DNA of 64,000 bases from Sipunculus nudus (GCA_026874595.1 CM049306.1:73471642-73535641), one strand, 5' to 3'. Positions 22,739 through 34,811 are shown, numbered from the stretch's first letter. Notes: generated by a model from the sequence alone, not told the origin. A program made the numbers and translations.

Positions 22739-25700
22739 GTGAGGTGCACTTATTCCAAGGCATTGTATCTGATGATTATGATTCTGTTTACAATTCAGTT
22801 TGACAGCAACATTTTTTTTTATTTTCATATTGCTTAGCTCAGACCAGTCATACCTCTTACACCTAATGCATAACCGTTTCAAACCTTTTTTCAATGCAAA
22901 TTTAGTACCCACACATTCCAAATCTAAAGCATTTTTGATCCATTTTGACCTAAATTGTTTTTTAAATCCTGCTCAAGTAATGGTTTAAAACCATTTCTAA
23001 TGCAAATCGAATTATCCACTTCGTGATATTGCCATGTGAAGGCTCAGTTTTCAACCAAAATGGTTTAGACCTAGTTTTGAAGCAGCAAATAGGTCCCAGG
23101 GCAATTGCTAAGGTTTGTTTCAGCAAAATGTTATATTGTTTCATATATAAAATGTACATCTCCTGCCTTGTGCTTGATGCCTATTACACTCCATAAGAAG
23201 TGGTTACGCTATGCTCAACTGTCCGCTGCAGGACACCGCTGTTGCCCTTCAGGTTTTGGCCACCATGCAGTGTTGTCTCTGTGGAATTCCCTCTGTGTTA
23301 TATTTAACCAATCACATTGCAGGTATCACCAGCACAATTGGAATTTCTTCAAGGTGCCAGTCCCTTTGCACTGCAGTTGAAAGTGCTTGGTAGTATACAG
23401 ACATTTTCTGCCCCTCGTTGGCATACACATGATGTAATTTTCACCTTTCAAGAAATTTCTCTATACTAACTTGCTGGTTTGGCCTGAGGTCAGTTATCCC
23501 CCATTGTTTTCATATTTCCTATTCCAGTGCCACACTTGTCATGGACATATTCATGTGTGTACACGCTGAGCCAATAAGATTTCTTTTATCAGCTCTGCAG
23601 GGAGCAGGAAACTTTGTTAACTTGCTGAACCAATCAGATTTTAAATATCCCAGCGCAAACTGACTAGGTGTTTGGCAGCTTGCCAAACCTGAAGAATCCT
23701 TCAATTTCTCACAGTGTGTGAGTGGGAGGTCACACACTGTGTTCAGAGTGTAGATGCCTGTGTGAATGCACAATCTGGTTTGAAACTGATTTGATCAATC
23801 TGCATTTACCAAATATTTTAAAACTGATTTGTGAATGAGAGGTATTGGTGATAAAATGAGAATAAAAAAATAGTTGAATTATTGCTTGTTTTTTTTAATG
23901 TGAATGTTTTGGAATGCATAAATATATAGGTATTTCTACCCAGTTGTATATATTGTTCATTCATTTGTTGCCAGTTTTTTAGTATTTATACATTTAAAGT
24001 AAAGTCATAGAATTCCTCTTTACAATTTCAGCAGTTGTAGGATAACTTCACTGTTCACAGATGTAATGATATCTGAGGGAAATAGGAGAGAAATGTTAGT
24101 CCAGGGAAACATGAAATAAGATCAGTAATATCTGATCATTAACTATAGTCTATTGCACTACCCCTGTCCACCTGATCTCTACACAAGACAAAATTTGCAC
24201 CAATTGCATAAAAAGGCAAATGCATAATTTTTGGTACCTTACCTGCTCACAATATAAATATTATTTATTTAACGGTCTGGTTTACATGTCTCATATATTA
24301 TATACTTGTGGTTCATGGCATCCTGAATAAGTGACCACTGTTTATCCTTGTATATTGATATAAATTTATGTGATGTAACAGTGAGGTGTGCGCATGCTGA
24401 GAATACACTAGTGTTGGGACGATACGGGTTTTTGATATCATGATAATTATTCAAATTTTATCGCGATATACCGTGATATCGCGATATTTTTAATTATATA
24501 TAAAGGCATTAATAAGCCATCAATAATGGTATTTATAACAACCACCTTTAAAGTCTTGACTTTATACAAGTCGTTAAGTATTAATATCATTTATACCAAT
24601 TGTGCCAGTACCACAGAATGACTCATAAAGTGATGTAAGTTGCATGAAGGTCCTGCAGGTGCGCAAGCTTGAGGTGCGGGAAGTCCTGCCCCCATCGTCG
24701 AATCACCCTTGTCAGAACTTTCCATCAGTTTCCTATAGCTACATAAAAGCCGAAGAATCCCGGCGAATTTTCGGAGAGCGTGTCATACCAATCATGGCTA
24801 AATATACCATCTCAATTTTATATGGCAAAATATGCAACCCGTATGGAATGTTCGATTCAGTGGTGACACTTTTATGTTGACATTTTCGTTCCATGCAATA
24901 AAAGCATAAATATGTGTATTTATTGCTCTTTCATTATAATGTTATTTTCTCCTGGAATTCTCAAGCTTTTGTCCTATCTGATTCATCCTGCTACTTCCGG
25001 ACATTTCCGACTAATCCCGAAGTCTGTAAGCACACGGTTCCACCCACACGCGTGTATTCAAATACATGTGGTTTATAAAAATAAATAAATGATTCTTTGA
25101 AATAAATTTATTTTGTACTTCAAGGGCTTGCTTGTGAACCAAAATCGTGAACAAAAATTGATATCCTGGTATCGCGATAATAGGAAAGTTGACGGTATGA
25201 TAACCGTAGCTGTCAGAAATCGTGATAATACTGTATACCGGTAACCGTCCCAACCCTAGAATACACCGAGTCTCACTGTAAACAGGTCTGCAGCTCTTGA
25301 TCATTGGACCCATGAATGTTGGTGCCTCCTTAGTATGTCACATCAATTATGATGTCATCACTCTTCCTTGATATGCCTATTTCACAGATTAGTGGCAAAA
25401 TGTCACTACAGAATAGATTAGTTACTCATAAAATGGTTTTTAAATTTTTTTACAGGAAAATGCCATAAGGTCGGCTATTATTTCAAAATAGTTAATTACG
25501 CATTTTCCTCTTTCCGCCCTGAGGGCAATAAATATTGCCCTTCTTTGACTCACAAGAAAATAATTTGCGAAAAAAAACCCAGGTGGATAGGGGTGCTGGA
25601 ACTGGCTATAGTACGACATTTATTGTGCACAGAGTTACATAAGGTATTGACAGTAAATTTGTGATATTTCATTGTGTTGTTTAAATACCTTTTACTTCAG

Positions 25701-28700
25701 AAAAAAAGAGTGACAAGGAAATACATGACAGGGATGTCAGCATGCTTACAGAGTGTGATGGTAAGTTTGTGTAAACTTTATAAATTTTTACATGTGATAA
25801 TGATTATATCTGTCAAAGTCATTTTCCTGTTAACAAGTCTCTGACAGCTACGCTTTTAGAGACCTTGCTTTATCAAGGTGCTCATGAATTTATTTCATCT
25901 TAAGCGAAAAATTCCTTCTGGGATTGTACCAGAAATATAAAATGCCATTCAAATCTAGTGTTCTTCATGTTAACAGTACACAATAGTCAAAACCGTACAC
26001 AAACTGTATGAACATGACCACATGCACCAGAAATGGGATAGGTTTACAAACCTTTATTTGATTGATCAGAATTTTAATGCCCTTCTGGCAGAGTTTAAAA
26101 TTTGATATAAAATATCAACATATTTGTTTCGGCTGCTGTGTTGAAGAAATGTATGTGTAGTATATTGACAGATGATAACTTGTGGACAGGCCTGTGGTGT
26201 GGTCTCTTTGTGAATACATAAACAACTTTTTTCATCAATTTAGTGGTACAAGCAGTATTCTTTCTCTGGTTTGTGAAATAAAGCATGTGCACAGCACTTT
26301 CAGAGTTACTCTATTGTATTATTCAGATTTATCCCCACAAACTGTTATAGTGTGCAAGTCATCTGATTGGTTCAATTTACTTGTTCATTATTCCATAAAG
26401 AAATAAATGAAAAAAAATAAAACCATACTCTGTGTATTACAGCTGTGGTTGCTGAGGTAACAATACCATCTCATGGTGTGGGGTATGAACTTGGCAGAGC
26501 GGTTGCCATGGGGAAACCCATCCTGTGTATCTATAGACCATCACCTGATAAAAGTAAGTCATGCACGATCAAAACCTGAGGTACATTGTTCCTGCCATGA
26601 TTGTTATTGTTCCTGCTATGGTTTTTAGCTCAGCTGACTATAAGTCATCTGAGCTATAGTCGTGGTCCATTGTCCGTCGTCCGTCCGTCTGTCCGTCCGT
26701 CCGTCCGTCCGTAGATGTGGCACGTTTTGAAACCGTAAGACCTAGGAATCCAAAATTCGGCATAATGTTAGATGTCCCCAAGATCTCCTACCAAGCCGAA
26801 AACTGGGTCTTTGCAACTTCGTTCCTTTGAGAAATTAAGGAAAAACCTCAATTTTTTATTAAAAACCTATTTTCACACTTCAGGACTGCCTAATATCAAA
26901 ACCACTCATCTGTTTTTCCTCATATTTACCATAAATATTCCTCTATATAGTTCCTATGTAAGTGCCAGAAATTATGTCTGTATTATTTAATTTAAAAAAG
27001 TTATGGGCCCAAACATAATGCATTTTGTAAAAAATCAGGAAAGATATTTGATCACTTAACACAAAAAATGTTAAAGCTATCGACCTTTTTTCCAGTAATA
27101 TAACTTTAATTAATCAAAATTAAATTGTATACCCAAAATTAGATGAAAATCTTTTAAATTTTCTAAAATATTAATAAAAATAAAAAATTGGTACCTTAAA
27201 TTTTGCCCAACTTTGACCATGGCACGTTTTTTTCCTGTAAGTACTGTGGATTTAATTTTCACAGCATGTTTTTGTTAGCATTTCAACTGTTAACACCAAA
27301 AATTTGAAACCAGTTGATCAAAAACTGTAGATTTTAATAAGTTTTCTATCACCATGTAACATATAGTTTACATCAAGCTAGTGTTATGCAGTTTGCAAGA
27401 GCTCAGCTCCCCAGCTTCAGCTCTTAGTTCCTTAAATTCGGCATACAGTTAGATGTCTCCAAAATCCCCTACCATGCCAAGAATTTGGTCACTAGGACTT
27501 AATACCTTCGAGATATTAATGAAAAATTTCATTTTTCCATTAAAAACCCATTGTTACACTTCAAGACTGCCTAATATCAAAACCACTGATCTGACTTTAA
27601 TCATAAATAATAAACATATTTTTCATTCTCTATGCACATGCCAGAATGATGTCAGTATTGCGTAATTGTTTTAAGTTATGGGCCCAAACATAATGCACTT
27701 TGTAAAAAATCAAGAAATATATTTACTCCCTTAACAAGGGCATTGCTGAAGCTAGAGATTTTTTTGTCAGGGATGTAACATTATTGTATCCCCAGACAAA
27801 GTCGGGGGATACTATGTTTTCATACCGGTCCCGCCGCCGCCGCATATAAATCTTGTTGGCGCGATAACCCAAAAAATATTTCACAGAACTTTACCAAACT
27901 TGGTATATGTATAGATATGGGTAAGAGGACAATGCCTATTTAAAATGAGGTCATGACCTTTACTAGGAGAGTGTCCTTGACCTTGAATAGGTCCAATTTT
28001 GGGGAAAATCACACAAATTCTTTAATATCTCAAGAAATCTTGCATAGGTTTATCATAAAATCAAGTTGATGGAAGATCATGGATAGGGTTGTCATGTTCC
28101 AGAAACTGGTGGCGCCACCTATTATTCTTTACTTGTTTTCATGCCGTTTAATACTCCCAAAATTGCCACCTTACAGTACTGTGAGCATTATAAGTCAAAA
28201 ACTAATGGACAGATTTCTTTTATATTATGCATATACATAGGTATGGGTTATGGGATGATGGTTATTTAAATTGGGGTCATGACCTTTCCTATGTTAGTGG
28301 CCTTGACCTTGAATATTGCCATATATGGTGAAAATCACACTCCTCTTATGATATCTCCAGTGTTGATAGCCATATGGATTTCAAACATGACTTATGTATG
28401 GCCCACCACTAAAGTAAGAACCCTATAGGTTCTAGGGTCATGAGGTCAAAGGTCAAGGTCACTGGACTGGCATTTTAAAATATACTGTGGATGCATTTTA
28501 AGCCAAACTTTCATCCCAGGTCTTCCATCTTGAATATATAGCTCACTTGCCAATAGTGGATGATCCATAGAAATTTTGGGGTCACAAGGTCAAAGGTCAA
28601 GGCCACAGGAGCTATCTGTCCAAAAATTAGTTTCTGGATGATAATTCCTTCTTTTATTGATGTATGGATTTCAAACTTGACTTGTATTTGACCCATTGGA

Positions 28701-31700
28701 AAAGCAAGACCTGAATTGATTTTGGGGTCATGAGGTCAAAGGTCAAGGTCACAGGAAACCTCTATAAAAAGGCTGTGGATGCGATTTCAGCCAAAAAATT
28801 TAATCTGAGATCTTTCATCTTGCACATATAGTTCACCTGCCAAGAGTGGAAGACCCCTATCAATTTTGAGGTCACAAAGTCAAAGGTGAAGGTCACAGGA
28901 GCCATCTGTCCAAAAATTAGTTTCTGGATGATAATTCCTGCTTTTATTGATGTATGGATTTCAAACTTGACTTGTATTTGACCCATTGGAAAAGCAAGAC
29001 CTGAATTGATTTTGGGGTCATGATGTCAAAGGTCAAGGTCACATGACACATCTTTAAAAAGGTTGTGGATGCAATTTCAGCCAAAAAATTCATCTGAGAT
29101 CTTTCATCTTGCACATACAGTTCACCTGCCAAGAGTGGAAGACCCCTATCAATTTTGAGGTCACAAGGTCAAAGGTGAAGGTCACAGGAGCCATCTGTCC
29201 AAAAATTAGTTTCTGGATGATAATTCCTTCTTTTATTGATGTATGGATTTCAAACTTGACTTGTATTTGACCCATTGGAAAAGCAAGACCTGAATTGATT
29301 TTGGGGTCATGAGGTCAAAGGTCAAGGTCACAGGAAACCTCTATAAAAAGGCTGTGGATGCAATTTCAGCCAAAAAATTTAATCTGAGATCTTTCATCTT
29401 GCACATATAGTTCACCTGCCAAGAGTGGAAGACCCCTATCAATTTTGAGGTCACAAGGTCAAAGGTGAAGGTCACAGGAGCCATCTGTCCAAAAATTAGT
29501 TTCTGGATGATAATTCCTGCTTTTATTGATGTATGGATTTCAAACTTGACTTGTATTTGACCCATTGGAAAAGCAAGACCTGAATTGATTTTGGGGTCAT
29601 GATGTCAAAGGTCAAGGTCACATGACACATCTTTAAAAAGGTGGTGGATGCAATTTCAGCCAAAAAAATCATCTGAGATCTTTCATCTTGCACATACAGT
29701 TCACCTGCCAAGAGTGGAAGACCCCTATCAATTTTGAGGTCACAAGGTCAAAGGTGAAGGTCACAGGAGCCATCTGTCCAAAAATTAGTTTCTGGATGAT
29801 AATTCCTGCTTTTATTGATGTATGGATTTCAAACTTGACTTGTATTTGACCCATTGGAAAAGCAAGACCTGAATTGATTTTGGGGTCATGAGGTCAAAGG
29901 TCAAGGTCACAGGAAACCTCTTTATAAAGGTTGTGGATGCAATTTCAGCCAAAAAATTCATCTGAGATCTTTCATCTTGCACATACAGTTCACCTGCCAA
30001 GAGTGGAAGACCCCTATCAATTTTGAGGTCACAAGGTCAAAGGTGAAAGTCACAGGAGCCATCTGTCCAAAAATTAGTTTCTGGATGATAATTCCTGCCT
30101 TTATTGATGTATGGATTTCAAACTTGACTTGTATATGTCCCATTGGAAAAGCAAGACCCAAATTGATTTTGGGGTCATGAGGTCAAAGGTCAAGGTCACA
30201 GGACACATCTTTAAAAAGATGTGGATGCATTTTCAGCCAAACATTTCATCTCAGATCTTTCATCTTGCACATATAGTTCTCCTGCCAAGAGAGGAAGAAC
30301 ACTATCAATTGTGAGGTCACAAGGTCAAAGGTGAAGGTCACAGGAGCCACCTGTCAAAAAAAATTAGTTTCTGGATGATAATTCCTGCTTTATTGATGTA
30401 TAGATTTCAAACTTGACTTGCATATGTCCCATTGGAAAAGGCAAGACCCAAATTGATTTTGGGGTCATGAGGTCAAAGGTTAAGGTCACAGGACACATCT
30501 TTAAAACAATCAAGGTCACAGGACCAACATCTTCAACAAGATTGTGGATTCTTAGATGGAAGAAACAATAAATATGCCAAGTGTCAGTATATGCTGCCAA
30601 AATTGGGGGTCTTTTCTTAAAGGGGGGGGGGCTACTAAGTCTGGGGATACTCTGGCACCTGCGGTGCCAAGAAATGTCTAGTTTAATCAAGATTCAATTG
30701 AATACCCAAAATTAGTTCTGAATTTTTCAAATTTTATAAGTTATTAGTATAAATATAAAATTAGTACCTTAAATTTTGCCCAACTGTGACCATGGCACGT
30801 TTGTGTCCTGTGAGCACTGTTGATATAATTTTCATATCATGCACACATTAGGATTTCAGCTTTTTAGTTTAGAAAGCTGAAAGAAATTGGCCAAAAATTG
30901 TAGCTTTTATTAATGTTTTTTATGAGACCCTGTCAGACTTTGGCTCTCTCCAGCCCCTCTTGAGTCACCTGTATGTTGACCTTGTTGACCTTTCATCAAA
31001 TTATGCACGCTTGAGGCGAGGCATACAGGAATCCAGGCAGCTTATGGCCAGCCACAGTTGATCCAGGTGTCCAACCCAACTCATCTAGTAGTTTTAACCA
31101 ACAACATAACAATAAACAATAAATTAATAAATTTTTATTGGTTTTTAATAACAAATTAAAGAAAAATAGAAAAGGAATTTGTTAGTTTATAATAACAGGA
31201 AATTAACTTGCAGTTACTGATGATATAAGAATTTTGTATCGATGGGTAGAATGTCACATATTCCAAATAACACCATGCAGTCACCTATGGCATTTTTCAG
31301 TTCAATTTTAATGATAAAGAAGTAAATCATATTATTCATTACTAATCATTAGGGATCATATGAAGGAAATTAATGATAGACAAAGATGCAGTTGATAATA
31401 TTAATCTAGATTCCTACTGTGTCTAGTGTGTACATTGATGTGAAATTAGTCCAAAATGAATTTTTTACAGTTATTTTTTAATATAAATAAAAGCCATAAA
31501 ATCAGGTACTTATGATCATTATTCAAATGTGTGAATTTTGTATATTCTGGATTCTCAACATCATTGGTTGGAGAAACTGAATAAATACCAGACATGGTGC
31601 GAATACTTTGTAATTGTATTTAAATACGAATATGATTATGTACTCCATTATAAAATTTCTTGCATAAAGAATAGGAATTCAGGTAAAAATGAAAGTATAT

Positions 31701-34700
31701 GAATACTCGTGCAAATACTTTCAAAATGTATTCATGAATGCATTCATGAATATATTCTTTAATATTATTTTAATAATCATATCAGTTATATTTCATTTTA
31801 AAAAATCATATGATTCTCTTATTATTTTTTATAAAAATTATATTTGGGACAATATTTGTAATTTTTTTTAATAAATAGTTAAACTCTTATATTATATGTT
31901 CTGCTTATAAGTTATATGGCCAAGTCAAAATCTGTGTGACAATAGTACTCCATTTGTTAATAAAATAAATGAAATCAATCCTCTTCCCTGTCTCCAAAGG
32001 TACTATCAAAATCATACATAAGCTAAAGTACAACTCATAATACAGCTTATATTTATTACCACACAAACCAGCATGTGCCTCATTTCTAAATAATATTTTT
32101 TTATCATATATAACAGCTGAGCGTCGTGACCCATAGGTCCCTTGTTTTATTGCTTGAGTCACATATCATCACAATAAAGTATTAGGAAGGAAAACGCATA
32201 AGTATAGGCCTAATGGAAGTTACTGGGAGATCAAAAAGTGCTCCTACATAGTCTAAGGATTTAACATCACATGCTTTAACTCTGCTGCATCAAAACTAGT
32301 CCACACATGGACCCTCATATCCTCTGATATATTTCTGCTGAATGGACAGTAGAGTCCATGGGCTGAATATAAATTCATTGTAGAACCTGTCACAACAGAT
32401 CTATACAATAGGTCCAAGGGCCTCAGCTGAAATGATATGCGTAGCCACCACAACACATGATGTTTCAGCTAGCAGGAACATGTATGACGTTTTTTGGGCC
32501 ATGTCAGTGAGGGCATCTCCAGATTGACAGATGTTGTGACCTGGGAGATGCAGATTGTCCCATAAGCAGTGTCTGACTGTTATGAGATGTTGTAATAATG
32601 GCAAACTGCAAGAACAATGGGTATCCCTCATGAGTACAATAGGCAGCAGCAATAAAATCTTTGGGACTTGGACACAGTCCCTTTGATGATAGACATTGAA
32701 CCCTCCCTTTGCTGCTGTACATTGAACCCTCCCTTTGATGCTGGTCATTGAACCCTCCCTATGATGCTGGCATTGATCCCTCCCTTTTGATGCTGGACAT
32801 TGATCCCTCCCTTTGATGCTAGACATTGATCCCTCCCTTTGATGCTCGACGTTGATCCCTCCCTTTGATGCTGGACATTGATCCCTTTTTGATGCTGGAT
32901 GTTGATCCCTCCCTTTGATGCTGGACATTGATCCCTCCCTTTTGATGCTAGATGTTGATCCCTCCCCTTGATGCTGGTCATTTATCCCTCCCTTTGATGC
33001 TGGACATTTATCCCTCCTTTGATGCTGGACATCGATCCCTCCCTTTGATGCTGGACATTGAGCCCTCCCTTTGATGCTTGCATTGATCCCTCCCTTTTGA
33101 TGCTGGAAGTTGATCCTTCCCTTTGAAGCTAGACATTGACCCCTCCCTTTGATGCTGGGCTTTGATCCCTCCCTTTGATGCTGGACATTGATCCCTCCCT
33201 TTTGATGCTGGATGTTGATCCCTTCCTTTGATGCTAGACATTGATGTCTACTTTTGATGCTGGACGTTGATCCCTCCCTTTGATTCTATACATCGATCTC
33301 TCCCTTTGATGCTGGAAGTTGATCCCTCCTTTTGATGCTAGAGATGCTGGACATCAATCCCTCCCTTAAATGCTGGACATTGATCCCTCCTTTGATGCTG
33401 GACATCAATCCCTTCGTTTGATGCTGGAAGTTGATCCCTCCCTTTGATGCTTGACATCAATCCCTTCCTTTGATGCTGGAAGTTGATCCCTCACTTTGAT
33501 GCTGGACATTTATCCCTCCCTTTGATGCTAGACATTTTCGCTCAATTTGATGCTAAACATCAATTCCCCCCATTATTGCTGGACAATTATCCCTCCTTTT
33601 GATGCTGGACATTGATCCCTCCCCTTGATGCTGGACATTTATCCCTCCCTTATATGCTGGACATTTATCCCACCCTTTGATGCTGGACAATTATCCCTCC
33701 CTTTGATGCCAGACATTGATCCCTCCCCTTGATGCTGTTCATTTATCCCTCCCTTTGATGCTGTTCATTTATCCCTCCTTTGATTCTGGACATCAGTCCC
33801 TCCCTTTGATGCAGGACATTGATCCCTCTCTTTGATGCTGGACATCATTCCTCCCTTTGATGCTGGAAGTTGATCCCTCCCTTTGATGCTGGACATTGAT
33901 CCCTACCTTTGATGCTAGACATTGATCCCTCCTTTTGATGCTAGACATTGATCCCTCCTTTAATGCTGGACATCAATCCCTCCCTTTGATGCTGGACAAA
34001 ATCCCTCCCTTTGATGCTGGACACAAATTCCTCCCTTTGATGCTGGACATTGATCTCTCCCTTTGATGCTAGACATTGATCCCTCCTTATGATGCTAGAC
34101 ATTGATCTCCACTTTTGATGCTGGACGTTGATCCCTCCCTTTGATGCTGGACATTGATCCTTCACTTTGATGCTGGACATTGATCCCTCCTTTTGATGCC
34201 AGACATTGATCCCTCCTTTGATGCTGGACATCAATCTCTCCCTTTGATGCTGGAAGTTGATCCCTCCCTTTAAATGCTGGACATCAATCCCTCCCTTTAT
34301 TGCTGGACATTGATCCCTCACTTCAATGCTTGACATTGATCCCTCCCTTTAAATGCTGGACATTGATCCCTCCTTTGATGCTTGACATCAATCCCTCCCT
34401 TTATTGCTGGACAATTATCCCTCCCTTTGATGCTGAACATTAATCCCTCCCTTTATTGCTGGACAATTATCCCTCCCTTTGATGCTGAACATTAATCCCT
34501 CCCCTTGATGCTGGACATTTATCCCTCTCTTTGATGCTGGATATTGATCCCTCCCCTTGATGCTGGGCATTGATCACAGTGCTCACTCCTGTCTGATTAA
34601 AACTACCAAGTATAGCTTTTTCAGAGCTTTGTTATGTTGGTTATGGAGTATGTTATTTTAAAGTTATACTGGTTACCTTGTACAACTTTTTTCAGGATTG

Positions 34701-34811
34701 TCAGCAATGATAGGTGGTGCTCATAATGGCACAACATTCATTGTGAAGGAGTATGAAGAGAGTCAAGTTGATGAAATACTGAAGGAATTCCTTGGAAATA
34801 TGAAGAACTGA
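22597..34811 (+). CDS. DNPH1: DNPH1 copy 2, 2'-deoxynucleoside 5'-phosphate N-hydrolase (complete, 4 exons)
   Basis: Exons 22597-22738, 25701-25760, 26443-26553 and 34696-34811 splice in frame (all introns phase 1) into 142 residues ending in TGA. Family residues are all present: YFCGSIRGG at 6-14 (Tyr6, Ser10, Arg12), HDRD at 56-59, PSHGVGYELG at 76-85 with catalytic Glu83, and RLSAMIGG at 105-112 with Ser107. These align with the active-site set known from rat RCL. The enzyme cleaves 2'-deoxynucleoside 5'-monophosphates to base and deoxyribose 5-phosphate. The protein is shorter than the human one (174) because it lacks the N- and C-terminal extensions, while the core is full length. Intron 3 is 8.1 kb against 0.8 kb in copy 1, owing to mobile elements and a minisatellite. 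The start was chosen because it is the only Met before the core and follows an acceptor site closely. Confidence 0.93.
24409..25258. mobile_element. hAT-superfamily element (850 bp) in intron 1
   Basis: It is flanked by a perfect 8-bp duplication, GAATACAC, at 24401-24408 and 25259-25266. The ends are TAGTGTTGGGACGATACGGG and, on the other strand, TAGGGTTGGGACGGTTACCG. Eight-base duplications and such ends are typical of hAT elements. The subterminal regions are rich in ATCGCGATA palindromes. No intact transposase is present. Confidence 0.88.
25701..25760 (+). CDS. DNPH1: DNPH1 copy 2 exon 2
   Basis: A 60-nt exon after TTTTACTTCAG, with donor G|GTAAGT. It encodes (E)KKSDKEIHDRDVSMLTECD. The conserved Asp is residue 59. 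Confidence 0.92.
26443..26553 (+). CDS. DNPH1: DNPH1 copy 2 exon 3
   Basis: A 111-nt exon encoding the active-site loop PSHGVGYELGRAVA, then MGKPILCIYRPSPDK. The His in the loop replaces the Leu found in copy 1 and in the human protein. Confidence 0.93.
27784..30681 (+). mobile_element. Pearl/Helentron-like element nested in copy A (2.9 kb)
   Basis: The 5' end TTGTATCCCC...GGGGGATAC forms a terminal stem. The 3' end has GGCACC-TGC-GGTGCC (30654-30668), then AAGAAATGT and CTAG (30678-30681). The empty site is visible in the related copy at 41715-41735 (AACATTATTTAATCAAG), so the borders are known to within a few T residues. The interior is a tandem array of roughly 290-bp units. No protein is encoded. 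Confidence 0.85.
28440..30540 (+). repeat. 290-bp tandem core array with AGGTCA motifs
   Basis: About seven units of 289-290 bp. Odd and even units differ slightly, so the array repeats best at 579 bp. Each unit carries GAGGTCAAAGGTCAAGGTCA or close variants and an AGGTCACAAGGTCAAAGGT stretch. Antisense frames starting MGQIQVKFEIHTSI recur once per unit and are not genes. Confidence 0.9.
32146..32666. other. Rest of intron 3 of DNPH1 copy 2, unremarkable
   Basis: Unique-looking intron sequence between the element and the minisatellite. No exon or RNA is seen. Confidence 0.4.
32667..34577. repeat. 26-bp minisatellite, about 73 units, in intron 3 of DNPH1 copy 2
   Basis: The unit is GATCCCTCCCTTTGATGCTG plus GACATT. 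It is absent from intron 3 of copy 1. Because 26 is not a multiple of three, each unit shifts frame, yet no minus frame contains a stop in the consensus, so long antisense frames (up to 175 codons, SSIKGRDQCPASKGG..) arise. No start context, splice sites or amino-acid conservation suggest that these are genes. Confidence 0.93.
34696..34811 (+). CDS. DNPH1: DNPH1 copy 2 exon 4 (3' end)
   Basis: It starts after AACTTTTTTCAG and ends at TGA (34809-34811). It encodes RLSAMIGGAHNGTTFIVKEY and a C-terminal acidic helix ending FLGNMKN. The 3' flank is alignable with that of copy 1. Confidence 0.92.

Larger units (their letters stand above)
26627..32145 (+). mobile_element. Helentron-like element, large family, copy A (5.5 kb, with nested insert)
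   Basis: End A begins AGCTCAGCTGACTATAAGTC, can fold back on itself, and is followed by TATAGTCGTGGTCC and (GTCC)n. End B reads CAGCTGAGCG.., then a CCCATAGGTCCCTTG palindrome. GCTCAGCTGA near both ends in opposite orientation gives asymmetric terminal inverted repeats. The middle holds diverged core units of about 680 bp. The element sits directly inside the 21-bp minisatellite shared with copy 1, after GGTTTTT. Removing the nested element (27784-30681) leaves about 2.6 kb. There is no transposase. Repeated frames of about 70 codons over the cores are by-products. Confidence 0.75.

Noticed and set aside
32401-34336. Long antisense frames (131-175 codons) reading SSIKGRDQCPASKGG repeats
   Set aside because: They are generated by the 26-bp minisatellite, whose consensus has no stop on that strand. 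Frames change at every indel and there is no promoter, splice or conservation evidence.
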